A stretch of DNA of 64,000 nucleotides. It comes from Ptychodera flava (taxonomy: Eukaryota > Hemichordata > Enteropneusta > Ptychoderidae). A program made the translations under genes and the position numbers. Shown one piece after another: positions 36,104-49,697 of the stretch. The notes below the pieces were generated by a model. That model was not told the origin of the DNA and did no database searches. It saw only the letters and a program-made list of their open reading frames with translations. The stretch covers positions 21,106,872-21,170,871 of the forward strand of contig NC_091930.1 of assembly GCF_041260155.1 (NCBI RefSeq), given 5' to 3'. The first letter of the stretch is position 1, and the number at the start of each line of letters is the position of its first letter.

Positions 36104-37985
36104 CGGCGAATATTCGATGCACAGGATAAATCTTATAAACCCGAAAACTAATTTATTCAGAACGGTAAATAATTTATAAAATACTGATATTTCAAATACA
36201 CAGCAGAAAAACAAACAAAATAAACAATAGCATAACAGAATCAGGGAAAATCACCAAATAAAGTCAGAAGTTGAATATGAAGATAGGTTAATATACTCAA
36301 TACAATATCATTGATTAAATACATACATAGACATACGAACAAAACCTATATAAATATATAAAATAATTTGTAAACAAAACTGACGGCGAAAGTGTAAATA
36401 TAGGGCCTACCGACGACAAATAACAAACAAATAAAACGTAAATAAATTGAGCAAATTGTCGACCAAGATACCCAGTAACCTAGCAGTCAAAAGCGCTCGG
36501 CTCAATTCCCATCCTTGAAAAAGAGTGGTTTAATAAACGAGCTAGGTAAATAAATGATTTATAAATAATATTTGCCCAAATAGCGCGTTTTGATTATAAT
36601 TATCGCCACTTGTCCGGCTCTGAATAGAACCAAATAAACCGCAATAATTCCGAGTGCAAAGGATTGGTGTTATCGATAAACACATCGATCATAAGACGGA
36701 CACAGTGTTTGCTGTTCTACGGAGAAGCCATCCGATAATCTCAGCTGGGTGTGTAAATTTATGTTGCAGCTGGTGCAGACATTTTCAGTCGTCGCCGCCA
36801 CATTATTTTTCGCAAAATTAATATGAAGTGCTGTTTATCCAATGTTGAGTTCGGAAGACCTACCTTATTTTCCAACAGCAATCAATAGGTAAACTGCTTC
36901 TCTAAGTAAAAATATGCATCGTAGGCCACGAAAGGGAGAGGATCAGCCAAGTTTCTTTCGTAACTCATAATTTCTAGGTTCACACGCTTTCTGCATGATA
37001 ACATAGACGCTTTCAATATGAGCCTGAATCAGTGCCTCATTGCGTAATTGTTAGCAGCTACCAGGGAGAACGCTCTCAGATGGCGGCATAACGTGCCTCA
37101 GTCTGTGATCACTTTATTTGACGATGGACTCACTATAAATTGACATGATTTTGCACGACGATACAAAAAGTGATTAGGTACGTAGAATCCGAATAGAAAC
37201 ATATACTGACTTTCACATATACGGAATGCGTTTCAATTCATTTTTGAGATGAGAATGTGCATATTTTTTCAACTGGATGTCATGTCAAAAATTCGCTGCA
37301 TACGTCATGGTAATTTTTGTTTAAGTTACTGTTATTACGTTGGCGGAGGAATAAACACTAATCCTTCGCTGCACACCTCAACGCCCCATCCTATCGGTAC
37401 TGGTAACTATGTGTAGTACTATATCTCTTATTTTCACGTTTTTTATTCCCTGTTTATGATTTGCAGTGCCGCCATAATATCTAGTTTGCAAGTAGAGCCG
37501 TCTTTAGCGATGGCGTACGTCTGCGAGATTCGGCGCCAAAATCACAAGAGATGTATACCTTTTCTGCACCATAATACACGTGTATCACCCCTTGTTTCGG
37601 AAAAATGAGTTTTGACAATGAAAAAAAAAGAAAATTGCCCCCAAACATACAAATATGCATATTTTATCAATATTTCAACAAATACGGCAAAGTTTTTTTG
37701 AAAATTAAGTTTTGTTACAAATAGGGTTGATTGCTACAAATAGGGGCGATACCTTGCGAAGCCCTTTTGGGTATGAAGTTGTGTTGCGCCCTCTATAGAT
37801 ACCGTGATGTGCTGCTGGGGCACAATACTGAGCTGCCATGCATCATAACGAACGGGGAGGATACAGTTGTATGAAAAGTGCTCTTATCACAAGGGGTATC
37901 ATTTATGACGTGATTCAAGAGACAATTCGATTGAACACATTGCCCCGCAAGGAGGAGATTCGAAATTTATTTACTTACTACTGTG
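36102..37985. other. Gene-free stretch
   Basis: AT-rich. A very degenerate tRNA-like remnant (minus strand GAGCCGAGCGC near 36495) is the only structure I see. Confidence 0.4.
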
Positions 37986-37989
37986 ATAC

Positions 37990-38242
<253 letters not shown>

Positions 38243-38353
38243 GGTGTCACATTTATTGTCGGACTATCTTTAGTTTATCGCAGTAATTGGTTAGATTTGA
38301 AATTCATCGGTTGTTACACGGGGTGACACTTCCCTTATAAATTACAACCGCAG
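38243..38353 (+). repeat. 110-bp interspersed repeat, copy 2
   Basis: ATGGTGTCACATTTATTGTC to ATAAATTACAACCGCAGT, about 90 percent like 25613-25725. Here the right side runs straight into a (GTAT)n array. Confidence 0.75.
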
Positions 38354-38569
38354 TATGTATGTATGTATGTATGTATGTATGTATGTATGTATGTATGTAT
38401 GTATGTATGTATGTATGTATGTATGTATGTATGTATGTATGTATGTATGTATGTATGTATGTATGTATGTATGTATGTATGTATGTATGTATGTATGTAT
38501 GTATGTATGTATGTATGTATGTATGTATGTATGTATGTATGTATGTATGTATGTATGTATGTATGTATG

Positions 38570-38612
<43 letters not shown>
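38354..38612. repeat. (GTAT)n followed by (AT)n microsatellite
   Basis: About 220 bp of GTAT units, then about 35 bp of AT. Confidence 0.97.
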
Positions 38613-38614
<2 letters not shown>

Positions 38615-38981
38615 CTTGTACTAATGATTAGTATGTCTTGTCTTACCAGGAATACGTGCACATAGGTAATTACTAGCAGGAACCTGGCGATGAAACTATT
38701 CAATTAAAGTAAACATACTGATTAGATTCTACAATTCACCAGCTGGTTAACCTGTTAACTCCACGCATGCGCCTTTTTTGCATAAACTGCTATGTGACAT
38801 TATGTTACAAAAACCTGGGATACCTTTCGGGGTTAAGCCCCAGTTTCCTGGTTCAAAAAAACACGACAACAAAAAATCAAAAGTGTGACGTCAACTGGGT
38901 CACTGATCGAAACCTATTTCTATCCGTACTTACTTCCGCGTAGATGACGCTACGAACGCCACGATCTACGCCTGTAATAAG

Positions 38982-41900
38982 ATGTGGTCATTGCTCTCTA
39001 TCGCCGCCGTGATATCGTCGCTATTCACCGCTATAGTCTGCGTTTACGGCACGGCGTCACACTACTGGCTCGAGAACTCAGAGACGGGTGAGTCGGTCGG
39101 GCTCTGGGAAAAATGCCAACACAAAGAAGGAATCAGCCATGTACGATGTGACCCACTAGAGAAGTCCGATCTTGCCGGTGAGTCGACACAAAGTATTCAA
39201 CCATGCACAGCCTATATGTGTTGCCATACTTAAGGTCGACAGAACACGTCTGACGAAGCTGATATAGGGGAGGTCGGAGGGGTTGCAATGAATGATATCT
39301 TTTTAAAGACTTGGTTAAGGTGACGGCCGAAAACCACTTGTAGACTGACCGACATACATATCAATGACTGTGTCAGTTTGGCAGATCATCTATGTAGCCG
39401 ACACGAACACGAACTGTCTGATACCGGCTATCAAATACTATGAAAATTAGTAAAGAGTGAGCTACAAAATCACTATCAGTTTTAAGTTGCAGGTAGTATA
39501 AGCCTGTGACTTTGTATAAAATACTATAAAAATTGTAGAAAGTGAGCAACCAACTGAAAGTTAGTCGAGGAGACCTTAAACTTGTACACTATGCATATCA
39601 TTAGCATCTCATTGTCGGCTACATGGACTATCAACCGTCAGTTTCAATCTCCAGTTTCACTCTCTACACCATTCGGTTCTCGTTGTTGTGGACGCCCACG
39701 CATTGAATGCCTCGGTATGTTACTCCGTCCGTTTGGTCAACAAAATATGAATGTGTAGTAGCTTTCCCAAGCTTAATATTTCTTTGAAATGTTACCACTT
39801 CCAAAATTGAAAGAAATCTCAGAAAAGGAGAACAAGGAAATATTCGCTGACGAACAAGATACTGACAGTATGCCTCCTCTGACTGTGGAGGAGAATTAAT
39901 TCATTCTAACCCGGCCGCTTGCTAAATCGAGGCCCAAGAATTGTTACACAAATAAAAAACATTCTGTGAAAAGAAGAAGAATAAACCGATTTCGCATTTA
40001 TCGAAGCACAACATAGTATGCCTATTTACATATAATTGGCAGTTTCATCTCTTGATGTTGTTGGTTCAAGAAAACGCTGTACCACGGAATGAAAACATAC
40101 AAATGTATACAAAACCGCAATCGCCATCGTACTGAATTGTACAGATGGGGCTAGACGGTCAGTTGCGGAAGTCCATTAAAGACAAAATACTGACCCGAGG
40201 CCAGATTTGCAATAAATCAGTCTGCGAGAAGTCAGTTCACGATACACAGAATACGTATAACTTGACAAATTGACAACTTCCCATTTTTATCGACATATCA
40301 TTATTTTTTTTTTTTCAATACTGTTTCCACTTTCCTCCTCACAGCCGCCGTCCATGCTGCTCGCTTGTTCATGATATGTGCGTCCGCATCGAGCGCAGTG
40401 GGCGCTCTTGTGATTATCTACTTGGCGGGAAACGGAGAGCAAGGTTCAACTGCAGCCAAGCGGGTCGGCGTTGCAATGTTGATAACAGGTACAACAGGGC
40501 ACCCTTTGCGGCCGTGTTTTGTTGTTTCATACTTTTTTCACTCTTTGTAGACTTTGGGGAAAATGCTAAGATTTTTACATAGAGCGTAAGCTTAACATGG
40601 TAACGTTGGCATGCTATCAACGTCTATACACCCAATGTACAAGAGAAGTGCATCTGAAGTGAAAGTGAAAGACTTAAACTTTTGGAACAAACTTTCCTAA
40701 ATGAATCTTTCAACCATTCTCATTAAAAATCAAGAATAGGGGGTCACCGTGCACATTTTGGTACAAGAGACACAAATTACCCAAGATTTACAGATATTTG
40801 AAATTCAAAATGGCCGCCATCCCTGGATTAACTCTACGGGGAAAAAATAAAATTTGCGATTTTCGAAAAGCTAAGACGAATAAAGTTTTTATTTTTACGC
40901 CAAGAGCTTTACAGTGACCAACAAGTGGTAGATCAGAAAATACGGCTAGTTTTCAATCGGGTTCGAACCCACAACATACGGCATCAGTCGCCTAGCGGAG
41001 AGGCCACAGAGAGAACCGCTCGGCTAAATCTCCACTCCCAAAAAAGAATTGTAAAAGTTTGAGTCCGAATATCTGTTCCCGAGGCTCATTCTGCCTTAAA
41101 ATGGGAAGCGTCAATAGAAGACCATTTGATATTTTGACCGACAACAATATTATTTACAAATAAAGAACATGCTCGCCATGTTCACAGCTGTAAAAATATG
41201 TACAGCAACACCTGCATGCTTTTGAGAGAATTAATAAATTAATGTCAAGAGCAGATTTGTTGTATATATGGAGGTTCCCCCGTCAGTCGGGATGATATTT
41301 TACAATAAAAGATAAAAAAATGTACAGCAACACTGGAGTGACAGTGTCTCTGATAGATGCAACTCATCGTTATAACTCCACTTTGTGCCACGGCAATGGC
41401 CACGAGAGTGCACATACAAACAAAGATTGTTATTCGTTTTGCGACAATCAGATAAACATATTGTTGTGTCTCATATAGCCTACTACGCCTCTTTAACAAG
41501 AGGTGAAAGTAACACAGACATAAAAAGCGGAACGGTTGCTGTGTTTTTCTATAGAACATGTAGGTTTGATAAGCTTCATTTTCAATTTCCTTTATGGTGT
41601 TCTTTTTTCGTGTTTAAGGTAGTATACGCCTTGGAAATGACAGACTTAAATTTTTGCCCAAACTTTCCTGAATAAAATTTTCAACTTTCAACCATTCTCT
41701 TACCAAATCAACAATAAAATCGGGGTCACCGTGCAAAGTTTGGAAGTAGCGAAACAAATTACCCAACATTTTGCGATATTTGAAATTCAAAATGGCGGCC
41801 ATTCATGTGTCAACTCTATGGGGAAAAGTTAAATTTTGGATTTTCGAAAAACTAAGCCGGTGAAACTTTTTCTTTCTCCCAGAGCTTTAAAATGAGCCCC

Positions 41901-42287
41901 CACAAGTGGTAGATCAGAAAAGAATTGTAGAAATTTGAGAGTCCGACTATCTGTCCCCGAGGCGCGTTCTACCTTAGGCCTAATGCACATACTATCTTGC
42001 ATAGCAGAATATAATAAGATAAAAAACATAAAAAAACGCATAACATTTTATTATACAGAAATTACAAAGTTTGCGTACTCTTTCCAGGTTTGATTATCCT
42101 AATAGGTTCGTGCTGGTACACTGCAAACAGGTCAACACACGGCGAAGGCTTTGATTATGGATTTGACATCAAACTGGCGTGGTGTTCCATTGCCTCTGCC
42201 ACGGTGGCTGGATGTATCGTTCTGTACGAGTACATGTCGACTACACGACTGAAGAAGAACTATGACGAGCTAACACTCAGTATCTAG
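38982..42287 (+). CDS. Claudin/PMP22-like four-pass membrane protein
   Basis: Model join(38982..39177, 40345..40488, 42088..42287) gives 179 residues and a TAG stop. Junctions are CCG|GTGAGT, CACAG|CC, ACAG|GTACAA and TTTCCAG|GT, all phase 1. Helix 1 is at about 5-24. The first extracellular loop carries W-(12)-GLW-C-C: W29, G40-L41-W42, C45 and C55, the claudin-family signature. Helix 2 is at about 70-90, helix 3 at about 105-122 and helix 4 at about 142-162. The short tail ends LTLSI, which could be a class II PDZ ligand. Family members form cell junctions or act as membrane tetraspan regulators. It is smaller than typical claudins (about 210). Intron 2 holds two MITE copies. No TATA box is obvious upstream. 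Confidence 0.83.
39178..40344 (+). other. Intron 1 of the claudin-like gene
   Basis: Begins GTGAGTCG and ends in a pyrimidine tract CCTCCTCACAG. No repeat element or nested gene is recognised. Confidence 0.7.
40645..41095 (+). mobile_element. TTAA MITE family, copy I, carrying a nested tRNA-like insertion
   Basis: Lies in intron 2 of the claudin-like gene. The left end is partly lost (AAGTGAAAGTGAAAGACTTA). The right end is GTTCCCGAGGCTCATTCTGC then CTTAAA. About 100 bp of tRNA-like DNA interrupts the family sequence near 40941-41040, explaining its length of about 450 bp. Confidence 0.75.
40941..41040 (-). mobile_element. tRNA-derived insertion (SINE head) in MITE copy I
   Basis: Read on the minus strand it has an A-box-like TTAGCCGAGCGGTT and a perfect B-box GGGTTCGAACCC, spaced as in a type II (Ser/Leu-like) tRNA. 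The would-be acceptor stem does not pair, so it is not a working tRNA gene. A-rich sequence (AGAAAA and AAAAAGA) borders both sides and may be the target duplication. Confidence 0.6.
41618..41973 (+). mobile_element. TTAA MITE family, copy J
   Basis: Starts GGTAGTATACGCCTTGGAAA after TTAA and ends CGAGGCGCGTTCTACC before TTAG. It is well preserved and lies in intron 2 of the claudin-like gene in sense orientation, 520 bp from copy I. Confidence 0.82.
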
Positions 42288-43791
42288 ACGACAATGACTT
42301 TGGTTCGAAATTGCAGTGGTCCTTCACCAAACTTTGATGCTTAAGCTTACTATTAAGTGAGTTTGTCTTGAAAAAATACAGAGTAACACTGGCAATTTCA
42401 CGTAGAGGACGGGACGCAGGGGACAGCCAATGAGTGGAGCAGCGTAAGCTTATTCATTGACTTGCATTTAACGATTGAAGAAATTCCATCGTGAAGAGTC
42501 ACATCCTTGAATCTTTTATATAAGACTCTGAACCGAAAACAATCTTGCAAAAAATGTTTTCTGAAAAGTGGAGCCACTGTAATGCTAGAATTTGTGATAA
42601 AAATGGCGAACAGAAACAATTACTGTAAAACAATGCTGACCGTACAGTTTGTTATTGCTTTTGATAAATATATCGGTGTTGGTTGGCCTATAACACACTT
42701 GTTTCTTTATGCAATTCAAAATAATTTGTAGAAGAAACTTTCAGAAATCTTAAGTTACAGAAAGAAGGCACTGCTTCAATCTTAAACACTCGTCTACATC
42801 TTTGAGAGGTAAAAACTGCGGTAATTATGCGTAGAATCAACTAAATGCCGTTGTGATGTGCAGCAGATTGTTAACTGGATATCATTGACCTTATTGCATC
42901 ACTTCCAAACAGCCAATCAGCTACACCATATCTATTATATTTATACTCCTTTACATTCACAGCCATAGGCTAAATTCTCTAGATTAATGACGATGGGTTT
43001 ATGTAGTGAATATCTCCTATTTGAATATGTGCAATATCGGAGAAATCGAGAAAAGCGCCGGTGGGGACGCTGTGCTAAATGACCGACAGAAATCGTGTAC
43101 AATGCTACGAACAAACTTCATTTTCTAATTTTCTCCCCTTTTCTCGTTTCTAAGTTCACGATGTAATATGCATTTTGTTTTGATACAAAGTAGGACACAG
43201 TGAGCGGCCGGCTACAAGACTACATATTAATTTATGGCAACCTCTTGAGTAATCGACAATCAATGATGCAACTGAGAAGAGAGTATTGCTTCGACAGGTT
43301 CTCTTGTTAAAGTTGTTGTTAGTGTCTGAATCAATGAAGTATGCACCTGAAGAGTTGTGAAAAAACACATTAACTTACTGCAAAGGTTTTCACGATTTAA
43401 TAGCGAAATTGCGTGATAAAACATGCTCCTCCATGAATATATTGAGGAATGCTTTGTTACAAAATGCATCACATCATGAAAGAGTTAGGAAAAACCATTT
43501 ATGCAAAACATACTATTGAACCTGAATGAGTTTACTGTCCGTAAAAGAAAATTCTCATAATTCTTTTTCACCATTTTGCGGTTGTCTTGGCATGAAGCCC
43601 TTTCACTGCGGCCGAGTTTTCTATGTTATTAAATTTACGTCTTTATTGAAGAAACACGAACACGATCACCTGGTGAACTTGTGATATACATGTGGGCGCT
43701 GCTATTCTTGAAGGTATTAAAACAATCCTCAATACACGTTATATCGATGAATTGATTGTTTTCGATCGATTAATCTAAGCACTATCGTAAC
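42288..43791. other. Stretch between convergent genes
   Basis: Contains the 3' flanks of the claudin-like gene and the RING-NHL gene. No other gene or repeat is recognised. Confidence 0.45.
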
Positions 43792-45729
43792 TTATCGGGT
43801 ACTACGATCGAGTGTAAACACTTTGATGTTATCGTTCTCTGTGTCGGCCACAAATATTTCGTAATTGGCGTCGTGGTTCACGTCGATCCCACACACGGCC
43901 CCATTAATCCTGGATTTCGAATCGTCCATACTATTGACTCGACAGATGAATCCCCCTTTTGAATCAAACAACTGGACTCGGTTGTTGGATCCAACAAGTA
44001 TGTTATCGAATCTGTCGACAGCAACTGCTATTGGTCCGCGGAAGGTTGCGTCATCATTACCATAATGACCGAACTCGGTGATTGAGTTACCATTGATACC
44101 AATGACACGAATGTGGTGACTCCTCTGGTTAGCTATAATGACATCATCATTAGCGTTGGTTGCTATCCCCCATGGAAGATCCAGGAACCCGTTATAGTCA
44201 TCCTTGAGTCTGTAAACAGCGCCGCCAGCGGAAATTACTTTGACTCCACACTCATTCCTGGCACTGATGCAGTTACAGTCCGTCACGACGAAATCACCTT
44301 TGCGATTCATTGAGATACCCTGCGGACCTTCGAGGTCGCCCTCCGCGAATGTCTTCACCAGCTTCCAGTCGATCACATCTATTCTGTGCAGGCATCTGTT
44401 TTTGAAGTCAGTCACCACAATGTTTCTTTCACTTTCGTCGGCGATGTCAACCGGATCGAAAGACGGGACGGAAAGAGTGAGCGGTGGCACAATATCTCGG
44501 CCTTTTCTGTCCAGTTTCCGAAGGCGATTGCGCAGGCGCTCGGCGACTACAATCTGTTCACCACGGACAATAAGCCCATGAGGCGTGACCGGCCCGAATT
44601 CTTGGCTACCGGTTAGAGTGGCAGTCAAGCGAAACTTTGGACTTGTAAAATACTTAGGGTCTTCGTTCCTATTCGGCACACCCGTCGGGCGTGTCGAATG
44701 TGGAGGCTGCGAATATGCTATCCGGTACTCCTCTTCGAATTGGTTACTGGGAAATTTCAGATGATCTGTCATGCGGGCCAGCAGCTGAGGTGCTAAGTAC
44801 AAAAACGCCAAAGAGTTATGAAGTTGCTCTGTGCTATCTAATGCGTCGACGTACGCAGTCGTCTGCTCTATCCACTTGTTGGTCAGCGATATGAAACGGT
44901 TATCAGGTCTGTTCTTTTGATGTGCCGAAATTTCTTTTACCTCATTCTTCAATTGTTTGTATATTATTTCAGTACCCTGTCCTTGATTTGAAGTAGATTT
45001 CGAGGCTATCGCCCTCGCTTCTGTTATTTCTTGCCAAATTTTGTCGCTATGGACTGCTGCATCACCCTCTTTGCTCAGCAACGTCGAGAGAATAGTTGTC
45101 AATTTTATTGATATTTGAAGAAGTTTGTAACGAATCCGGTCAAGTTTGTCTTTCATAACGAGGCGGCCCTGTGAGGGCGCGATAGGCTTGTTTTCGAACC
45201 TATGATAGTGATCCGATTCCACGCAGGCGTTGCAGATTATCACGTCACAAACACTGCAATAAAATCTCATTTTGAGGGAGTGAAAAGGACATTTTATGCG
45301 TTTGTCCAGTGGAGAAGCCAGGCCACTTCCGTAACGTCGAACTGAAACAGTTTCATGAACGACGCCATCTTTCAATGCCTCACCGTGGTTCTTACAACAA
45401 CTTCGACAGAGCGCCCTCTTGCAAGGCAAGCACACTTTATCTGGCCGCGCTCGTTCGCAGTCAGAGCAAAGCCTGCTCGACACGGGCGTCGAGTTTGACA
45501 CGATTGCGTGGAAGAGGATCTTTTCTACGAAGGTGTTTTCCCTCGCCACGTCACGACAACGCATACCAGAAAACGCTTTCCCGCATAACCTACATCTTGA
45601 TTTCATTTCTTCCAGACATTCGCTGCAGAAATAATGATAACACGGCAACACCGGTAGAGATGACGTCCTCTTCTGACATGTCGGGCATTCTAGAAGGATA
45701 TTAGGAATTGGTAAGCATTCATTATGCAT
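43792..45729 (-). CDS. TRIM-NHL protein: RING, two B-boxes, coiled coil, NHL repeats
   Basis: An uninterrupted 645-codon frame. The RING is C15-C18-C30-H32-C35-C38-C46-C49. B-box 1 uses C88, C91, C100, C103, C108, C111 and His; B-box 2 uses C147, H150, C158, C161, C166, C169, H174, H176. The coiled coil spans about 190-330. NHL-type blades follow from about 370 to the end (for example PHGLIVRGEQIVVAERLRNR, EGPQGISMNRKGDFVVTD, GPIAVAVDRFDNILVGSNNR). This is the architecture of TRIM2/3/32/56/71-like E3 ubiquitin ligases, without an obvious filamin domain. The exon extends upstream to an acceptor TTGTTTGCAG at about 45780, so there is a 5' exon. An out-of-frame ATG just inside that acceptor, in better context, leaves the start uncertain. 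Confidence 0.85.
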   Translation of the reverse strand: MHNECLPIPNILLECPTCQKRTSSLPVLPCYHYFCSECLEEMKSRCRLCGKAFSGMRCRDVARENTFVEKILFHAIVSNSTPVSSRLCSDCERARPDKVCLPCKRALCRSCCKNHGEALKDGVVHETVSVRRYGSGLASPLDKRIKCPFHSLKMRFYCSVCDVIICNACVESDHYHRFENKPIAPSQGRLVMKDKLDRIRYKLLQISIKLTTILSTLLSKEGDAAVHSDKIWQEITEARAIASKSTSNQGQGTEIIYKQLKNEVKEISAHQKNRPDNRFISLTNKWIEQTTAYVDALDSTEQLHNSLAFLYLAPQLLARMTDHLKFPSNQFEEEYRIAYSQPPHSTRPTGVPNRNEDPKYFTSPKFRLTATLTGSQEFGPVTPHGLIVRGEQIVVAERLRNRLRKLDRKGRDIVPPLTLSVPSFDPVDIADESERNIVVTDFKNRCLHRIDVIDWKLVKTFAEGDLEGPQGISMNRKGDFVVTDCNCISARNECGVKVISAGGAVYRLKDDYNGFLDLPWGIATNANDDVIIANQRSHHIRVIGINGNSITEFGHYGNDDATFRGPIAVAVDRFDNILVGSNNRVQLFDSKGGFICRVNSMDDSKSRINGAVCGIDVNHDANYEIFVADTENDNIKVFTLDRSTR

Positions 45730-46197
45730 ACGGTCTTCGTTTGGTAAAATGCTTTGTGACTGATCGCTTCCATGCCTGCAAACAAGGTATTATATGAAAC
45801 GATTAGTATCCTGTACTTTTGTCCGACAGGGCTTGGATAGGGTTTACTTAATCGTCATTGTACTGTTCACTCAACATAGGGTCGACAGAAAGACAGACAG
45901 GCAGACAGACATTGGAGTGATTTGATAACGTTGATAATTACGATGATTTTAATGATGATGATTAATTTCTATTACGTGAGATGCTCATAAGGACATTTAA
46001 AGAAAAATCATTGTTTGCCATCCTTTGATTTAAGAAAAAACCTACCAGCCTGCCAGGAAAGAAAACAAACACAGACAAAAAACACAAGTGCATTAACATT
46101 AGCTCATTTTTTGTTTGGTTTCTATTCGAAAAGTATAATTTTATTTGTAATAGTGTTAACATTGCGTTTGTTTTCTTAATTTGCACTGAAAACTTAC

Positions 46198-46285
46198 CAG
46201 TACGCGGGCGGCAAACAGAAAATGTATTTAAAGCGCCAAAATCTATACTTGATTTGTTTTCATTTTTCACAGTGCTATATATTTA
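46198..46285 (-). promoter_or_regulatory. Candidate promoter and first exon for the TRIM-NHL gene
   Basis: Minus strand TAAATATATAG (TATA-like) near 46280 is followed about 80 nt later by a strong donor CTG|GTAAGTTTT at 46198. Splicing to the acceptor at 45780 gives a short leader with no in-frame ATG. This is suggestive only. Confidence 0.3.
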
Positions 46286-46289
46286 CGAC

Positions 46290-47874
46290 ATCGCGTTGAA
46301 ATTAAGGATGTCGACCAAGTTTAAACAAATGAAGAAAGCGCGTGTTTACTGTCACGTGGTTTCGGATGTTTCCATTGACAGAGGTCTTAGACTAAATCTG
46401 ATTGTTTTAGGACACGTAAAATTAGACTGAATTACAGTCGAGTATGGGTTGGAGTCGGCGGAGATACACGACTAAAATCTGTCTCATGGAAAATTGAATA
46501 AAAACATTAAAAAAGCCGGCATCATATCTTTAGGAAAATTGTATTGCCGAGTCAAGATTGCGTCTATGTCTAATATAGAACGAGGAATGCTTTTTTAAAA
46601 CGTACATAGGAAAAGATTAAAAAGATTCAGAGTTCAGTCAGAAGCATTACCCGATATCCGTCGATTGTTTTCTGACACGGCTGAGTTGCCGACATCCCGA
46701 AACAGTGCTGACGTTTTTCTCTGCTGCCATCCTGCACTTTCAACTCTCATTAGGATCACCTTGTGTTTAGAAGAACAAAGATAAATTTTCTAGTTTTTTA
46801 GTATCATTAGCATATTTTGACACGTTGGCCTTAACCTTGACCCAGCATACATGTCGTCCAGTCCCAGATCACCAAGCCATAAGAGTCGTATTACGGTTTT
46901 AATTTTACTGAAGTCCAAAGAGTAGTATTTGTTTCAGTAAAGCGGTTTCTTGGACCCAGTCAAACGCATGCCAGGTAAAGGCGTACTCTAGGACACTAGT
47001 CCGATTTTAAGAATAAAATATTTTGCATAAACAGTTTTTATGGGACTAAACGAATACAAATTGACCATGCTACAACACTGAATATATCCTGGAAACTTAT
47101 ACTCTTACCCTGTCTCGCTGTCTCTCTTTCTCTCGGTCTTGTGACAGTTAATCTATTTAGGACAATTACAACATACCACACCGTCCTAATTATAAACACC
47201 AGTGTTTTATAATTGTAAACACACTCACTCACCAGAGATAATGCGAACTTGTGAGGTACAGAGGGCCGATGTTACCCCCGGGAGTGGTATCCCGTGTTAT
47301 TGTGCGCGCAAGCCTGCCCGCCCGATTACTTGCGCATTTTACGAAAAGTTTTGGTGACAGGTGAACCCTGACCCGTATTTTTAAGTACCACCCGTCTGAC
47401 TAGCTATATTTAGACTTCCGTTTTCTCATGAGTAGAAATACATTAAACACCCTTTAATTTGAATAAAAACGGCAAAACAAATACTTGCTATATATCTAAA
47501 TAAGATTAACAGTCACTTCAATTTACTGACATATATCGAATTGTTCAATTTACGGGTTAGATACAATTACCGTAGCTTGTCTATAAATTGCTGTCTGCTG
47601 TGCATTGTTTGGAACCTGACGACATCGTATTTTCATACAAGCACCGAATGAAAATGCGACCTTTGCCCTACGTCTCACTCAATTAAAACAGAGTAGCGCC
47701 CGTGAGAAAACACTAAATATTCAGAGCGCGACAGACGGCAAAAATCAGGTTTATCAAACGAGGTATTTCGGGACAATGGGATACGAGGAGTACCTACGAA
47801 GAAAATGTGTACAATTATTGCTTCGCATAACAAGAACGACAGGTGACAGTTCAAATAATTAGCTGCAGACACTT

Positions 47875-47876
<2 letters not shown>
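46290..47876. other. Gene-free stretch
   Basis: No coding signal found. A second possible donor for an upstream minus-strand exon (CTCTG|GTGAGTGAG near 47230) is noted but not supported further. Confidence 0.35.
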
Positions 47877-48575
<699 letters not shown>

Positions 48576-48579
48576 TCTC

Positions 48580-49560
48580 CACAGGGACAACAAAGCACTA
48601 CCAATGTTTTTTTAAGTGTTACTAGCTGACTGGTACGTACGCTGCCATTATTCGTCTGTTAAGAGATTGTCTAATCGGACCTATAGGTTCGCTAAGGTGG
48701 CATCGATACGGTCGGGCAATTTTCGAATAACATGTGGTCGATTCCACTCCCAGTAGTGGCATGTATTTAGTCATGAAACTATCAAGCTTTGAAATTGTGC
48801 CATTTATGTCCGTGTCAGACTCTTTGGGGAACACAGACGACAAAATTTGACTCACCTTTTCGGGTCAGGCCCAGCAATATTGTCTGTGCCTCCACTGGGT
48901 AATTGCGTTATTGTCACGGAATGTCGCTGTGTGACACGCTATTGATGGCCAGCGATATGCCGAGGTCGTGCAGGGTTCAAGGTTCAAACGCCACATGAAT
49001 CGAAGATTTTCAAACGTAGTGGGACCGACCGTAAGCGACGTACGTATTAAACGCAAACAGCAGTAAAGGCGATACTAACTTCCCCCCGATGGATGGCTGC
49101 TTGTGTTTACTAATGCACTATATTTATCCACATTGCACGGCATGACATGCACGATGCAGGCTAAAAATTGCTTGTATTGCTGAAAACCTGGCAGTTTATT
49201 TTAGAAAGGGGAACTTGAGGTCAGAATATAGTCACTGGTAGAGTGATTATCCTTGACGATATGTATGTTTGTTATGAATGTTCAAAGAGGAACATAACAA
49301 AAAAATAGCACCTACTGTTTGTTACAAGCGTTCAAAGTCCAACGACTTGCAAACAATGCAGGGTGTAGCTACTCACCTACACATGTTCACCTTACGTTAT
49401 GCTGAGTGGACACTGACAGTGTCAAAAATGTCAGAAAACTAACGTTATAATTGAGCGGCAAAAGAGGAATATACACACACAATCATTTGTTGATAGATCT
49501 GAATATACCGTCCCTTATGTTTTATTTTATAGAAATCTGAAGTGTTAATGAATGGCTTAC
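48580..49560. other. Gene-free stretch
   Basis: Nothing recognised beyond a possible minus-strand splice donor (AAAAG|GTGAGTCA near 48854). Confidence 0.35.
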
Positions 49561-49565
49561 TAACA

Positions 49566-49697
<132 letters not shown>

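Noticed and set aside
36455-36540. tRNA-like sequence on the minus strand
   Set aside because: An A-box-like GAGCCGAGCGC is present but no B-box and no pairing acceptor stem; too degenerate to call.
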